DNA of 64,000 nt from Rhodococcus sp. P-2 (GTDB taxonomy: Bacteria > Actinomycetota > Actinomycetes > Mycobacteriales > Mycobacteriaceae): positions 5,144,053 through 5,208,052 of the forward strand of contig NZ_CP066779.1 of assembly GCF_016598535.1 (NCBI RefSeq). Direction: 5' to 3'. Made by a program: the position numbers and the translations under genes. This document shows, piece by piece, positions 61,745-64,000 of the stretch (within the stretch, counting starts at the first letter, position 1; the number at the start of each line of letters is the position of its first letter). Under the pieces are notes generated by a model. The model was not told the DNA's origin and searched no databases. It was given only the letters and a program-made list of their open reading frames with translations.

Positions 61745-62887
61745 ATGCCCACGGACCGTTCACAGCCAGACGCGTGCCCGGGTGCACTGCAAGTTCACCA
61801 CGCCGCCGACGGCGCACTGGCACGCGTGCGCCTACCCGGCGGACTCCTCACCCCCGCCCAATTGCAGACGCTCGCCGACGCAGCGCGCGATCTGGGCAAC
61901 GGCCAGATGGAACTCACCTCGAGGGGCAACGTCCAACTGCGCTCGGTCTCGGACCCCGAAGCCTTCGCAGCGCGAATCGCTTCGGCCGGTCTGCTGCCGT
62001 CCGCGACGCACGAGCGAGTGCGCAACATTCTCGCGTCCCCACTGTCCGGCCGTATCGGGGGCGTCGCCGATATTCGCGAACTGGTCCACCGGCTCGATTC
62101 CGCCATCCAAGCGGATCAGGCATTGGCGGGCCTGCCCGGGCGAACCCTGTTCACCCTTGACGACGGGCGCGGAGACATCACCGGGCTACGGGGCGATTTC
62201 GGACTCCACGCGCGCAGTGCCACCGAACATTCACTGGTGCTCGCGGGTCACCACACCACTCACCTCGTACAGGCGGACGACGCCGTCGAATTGCTCCTCG
62301 AGGCGGCTCGATCGTTCCTCGACGTCCGCGACAATCATTGGCGCCTGGCTGAAGTTCCGGACGGAATCGAGCGCACCCTCGAGCAGTTGGGTCTGAGCGC
62401 CGAGTCCACCGGTGCGGCAGATCTCACGGCGGATGCACGGCCCACCATCGGTTGGCTCGAGCAGCGAGACGGAACGGTCGCCCTGGGCGGCGGCCTGCGA
62501 TTCGGGCTGCTCGACGCTCGGCTGGCCGAGTTCCTCGCCGCCGTCGACAAACCCGTTGTCGTGACGCCGTGGCGATCGGTGCATATCTTCGACCTCGACG
62601 AATGGGCTGCCGAACAGGTGGTCCGGGTGTTGGCGCCGATGGGGTTGATCTTCGACGAGAACTCTCCGTGGCTCGACGTCACCGCGTGCACCGGAAGCCC
62701 GGGATGCGAGAAGTCGCTCGCCGACGTGCGCACCGACGCGATCACCGCCGTCGAGCAGGCAGAACTGCCCGTCGTCGGGCGCCAGCACTGGGCCGGGTGC
62801 GACCGCAGCTGCGGACGTCCCCGCGGGGACGTAGCGGATGTGATTGCGACGGGTGACGGTTACCGGGTGAATCCGGCCGATCGGTGA
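61745..62887 (+). CDS. cobG: Precorrin-3B synthase CobG
   Basis: 380 residues from ATG 61745 with GGAG upstream. It is a nitrite/sulfite-reductase-like protein: N-terminal ferredoxin-like half with [20 protein letters not shown] and [14 protein letters not shown], and the 4Fe-4S/siroheme Cys set CTGSPGC and CDRSCGRP. CobG uses O2 to convert precorrin-3A to precorrin-3B in the aerobic cobalamin route. It is divergent from cobN, and its promoter must lie within or beside the riboswitch DNA. First gene of cobG-cobH-cobI. Confidence 0.92.
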   Translation: MPTDRSQPDACPGALQVHHAADGALARVRLPGGLLTPAQLQTLADAARDLGNGQMELTSRGNVQLRSVSDPEAFAARIASAGLLPSATHERVRNILASPLSGRIGGVADIRELVHRLDSAIQADQALAGLPGRTLFTLDDGRGDITGLRGDFGLHARSATEHSLVLAGHHTTHLVQADDAVELLLEAARSFLDVRDNHWRLAEVPDGIERTLEQLGLSAESTGAADLTADARPTIGWLEQRDGTVALGGGLRFGLLDARLAEFLAAVDKPVVVTPWRSVHIFDLDEWAAEQVVRVLAPMGLIFDENSPWLDVTACTGSPGCEKSLADVRTDAITAVEQAELPVVGRQHWAGCDRSCGRPRGDVADVIATGDGYRVNPADR

Positions 62888-62906
62888 TGCCTCTATCGTG
62901 TGGCAC

Positions 62907-63533
62907 ATGATCGAGTACATCCGTGACGGCGCGGAAATCTATCGCCAGTCCTTTGCCACCATTCGGGCCGAAGCCGACCTGAGCCGTTTCCCGGCGGATG
63001 TCTCGCAAGCTGTAGTGCGCATGATTCATGCAAGCGGCCAGGTCGATCTCGTCGACGACGTCGCCTTCACACCCGGTGTCGTCTCGGCTGCGCGTGCCGC
63101 TCTGCGCGACGGCGCGCCGATTTTCTGCGACGCTCAGATGGTGGCTGCCGGGATCACGCGCAAGCGTCTGCCCGCCGGTAACGACGTCATCTGCACCCTC
63201 GGCGATCCGCGGGTTCCCGTGCTGGCGTCGACCATCGACAACACTCGTTCGGCAGCTGCTCTCGAACTGTGGGGAGCCAAGCTCGAGGGCGCTGTTGTCG
63301 CGATCGGAAACGCACCCACCGCACTGTTCCATCTCCTGAACCTCATCGAAGCCGGCGCGCCCCGTCCGGCCGCCATCGTCGGAGGCCCGGTCGGCTTCAT
63401 CGGCGCTGCCGAGTCGAAGGAAGCCCTCATCGAACACGCCAGCGGGATCGATCATCTCGTGCTCCGCGGCCGACGCGGTGGCAGCGCGATCACTGCGGCC
63501 GTCGTCAACGCGATTGCGAGCGAAGTCGAATGA
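62907..63533 (+). CDS. cobH: Precorrin-8X methylmutase CobH
   Basis: 208 residues from ATG 62907 (GTG 62898 would add three; neither has a strong ribosome site). It has the CobH/CbiC pattern: [34 protein letters not shown] with the catalytic His, [18 protein letters not shown] and [17 protein letters not shown]. It moves a methyl group from C-11 to C-12 to make hydrogenobyrinic acid. It overlaps the next gene start (ATGA-type). Confidence 0.95.
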   Translation: MIEYIRDGAEIYRQSFATIRAEADLSRFPADVSQAVVRMIHASGQVDLVDDVAFTPGVVSAARAALRDGAPIFCDAQMVAAGITRKRLPAGNDVICTLGDPRVPVLASTIDNTRSAAALELWGAKLEGAVVAIGNAPTALFHLLNLIEAGAPRPAAIVGGPVGFIGAAESKEALIEHASGIDHLVLRGRRGGSAITAAVVNAIASEVE

Positions 63534-64000
63534 GCGCAGGCAAGCTCTGGGGTGTCGGTATCGGCCCCGGCGATCCCGAATTGGTGACCGTCAAGGCCGC
63601 CCGCGTCATCGGCGAGGCCGATGTGATCGCATTCCACTCCGCGCGGCACGGCAAGAGCATCTCCCGAGCAGTTGCAGCGCCGTACATGCGCGACGGCCAG
63701 ATCGAAGAACACCTCGTCTACCCCGTCACCACCGAGACCGTTGATCATCCCGGTGGATACCAGGGCGCGATGGACGAATTCTACGAAGCAGCTGCCGAGC
63801 GGTTGGCAGCTCACCTCACGGCCGGTCGAACCGTCGCGCTGCTCGCCGCCGGCGATCCGCTCTTCTACAGCTCCTACATGCACATGCACAAGAGGCTGGC
63901 CGATCGCTTCGACGCCGAAGTGATTCCCGGCGTCACCTCCGTCAGCGCGGCGTCTGCTGCCCTTGGAAAACCGCTGGTCGAGGGTGAAGAAATCCTCACG
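63530..64000 (+). CDS. cobI: Precorrin-2 C20-methyltransferase CobI (partial, perhaps CobIJ fusion)
   Basis: 157 residues from ATG 63530 to the window edge, still open. SAM-dependent tetrapyrrole methylase fold: [17 protein letters not shown] (GxGxGxxxLvT type) near the start, [14 protein letters not shown] at about 103-116, and [16 protein letters not shown]. CobI methylates precorrin-2 at C-20. In mycobacteria CobI is fused to CobJ; the fusion cannot be tested because the end lies outside. Confidence 0.92.
   Translation, partial: MSAGKLWGVGIGPGDPELVTVKAARVIGEADVIAFHSARHGKSISRAVAAPYMRDGQIEEHLVYPVTTETVDHPGGYQGAMDEFYEAAAERLAAHLTAGRTVALLAAGDPLFYSSYMHMHKRLADRFDAEVIPGVTSVSAASAALGKPLVEGEEILT

Overview
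The window is about 64 kb of GC-rich DNA from a mycolic-acid actinobacterium, most likely Rhodococcus (the R. erythropolis group would fit). This is inferred from IdeR-type iron boxes, rbpA, an FxsA - amidohydrolase - Lnt operon, type II NADH dehydrogenase next to a PaaI-type thioesterase, a ChoE-like cholesterol oxidase, an aerobic-type cobalamin pathway and frequent GTG/TTG or leaderless starts. No rRNA, tRNA, insertion sequence, phage or CRISPR was seen.

Left part (1-11.9 kb). A truncated RDD membrane protein is followed by an iron-controlled gene with an IdeR box inside its promoter. A second promoter with an IdeR box drives a short gene-free stretch that ends in a perfect hairpin terminator. 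This looks like an iron-starvation sRNA, and its position before a thioesterase and ndh matches mycobacterial MrsI. Next come a 36-residue membrane ORF and an ArsR-SRPBCC fusion regulator. A compact six-gene cluster follows (4934-10886). It encodes a Tat-exported Gly/Ser- then Pro/Thr-rich protein, a three-part glycosyltransferase whose first domain carries a DxH motif like polypeptide GalNAc-transferases, a PqqD-like carrier, an HprK-like kinase, a nucleotidyltransferase and a GalE-type epimerase. I read it as a candidate uncharacterised protein-modification system.

Centre (12-42 kb). A membrane diguanylate cyclase, a DUF5709 protein and a secreted lipase precede one uninterrupted 26.6-kb NRPS gene (8858 aa). 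The NRPS has seven modules, two epimerases and a terminal thioesterase, and is predicted to make a heptapeptide X1-Ser-(D)X3-X4-(D)Thr-X6-X7. No MbtH protein, tailoring enzyme or exporter is adjacent, and no iron box was seen.

Right part (42-64 kb). Mostly core genes: a zinc-finger protein divergent from rbpA (which has a SigR/SigH-type promoter), a membrane protein, lnt, an amidohydrolase and fxsA, a secreted protein, a NarL-type two-component system, a TauE transporter, tldD/tldE, a TIGR01777 epimerase, an F420/FMN split-barrel protein and cholesterol oxidase. The window ends in cobalamin synthesis: cobN under a cobalamin riboswitch, facing cobG-cobH-cobI, with cobI cut by the window end.
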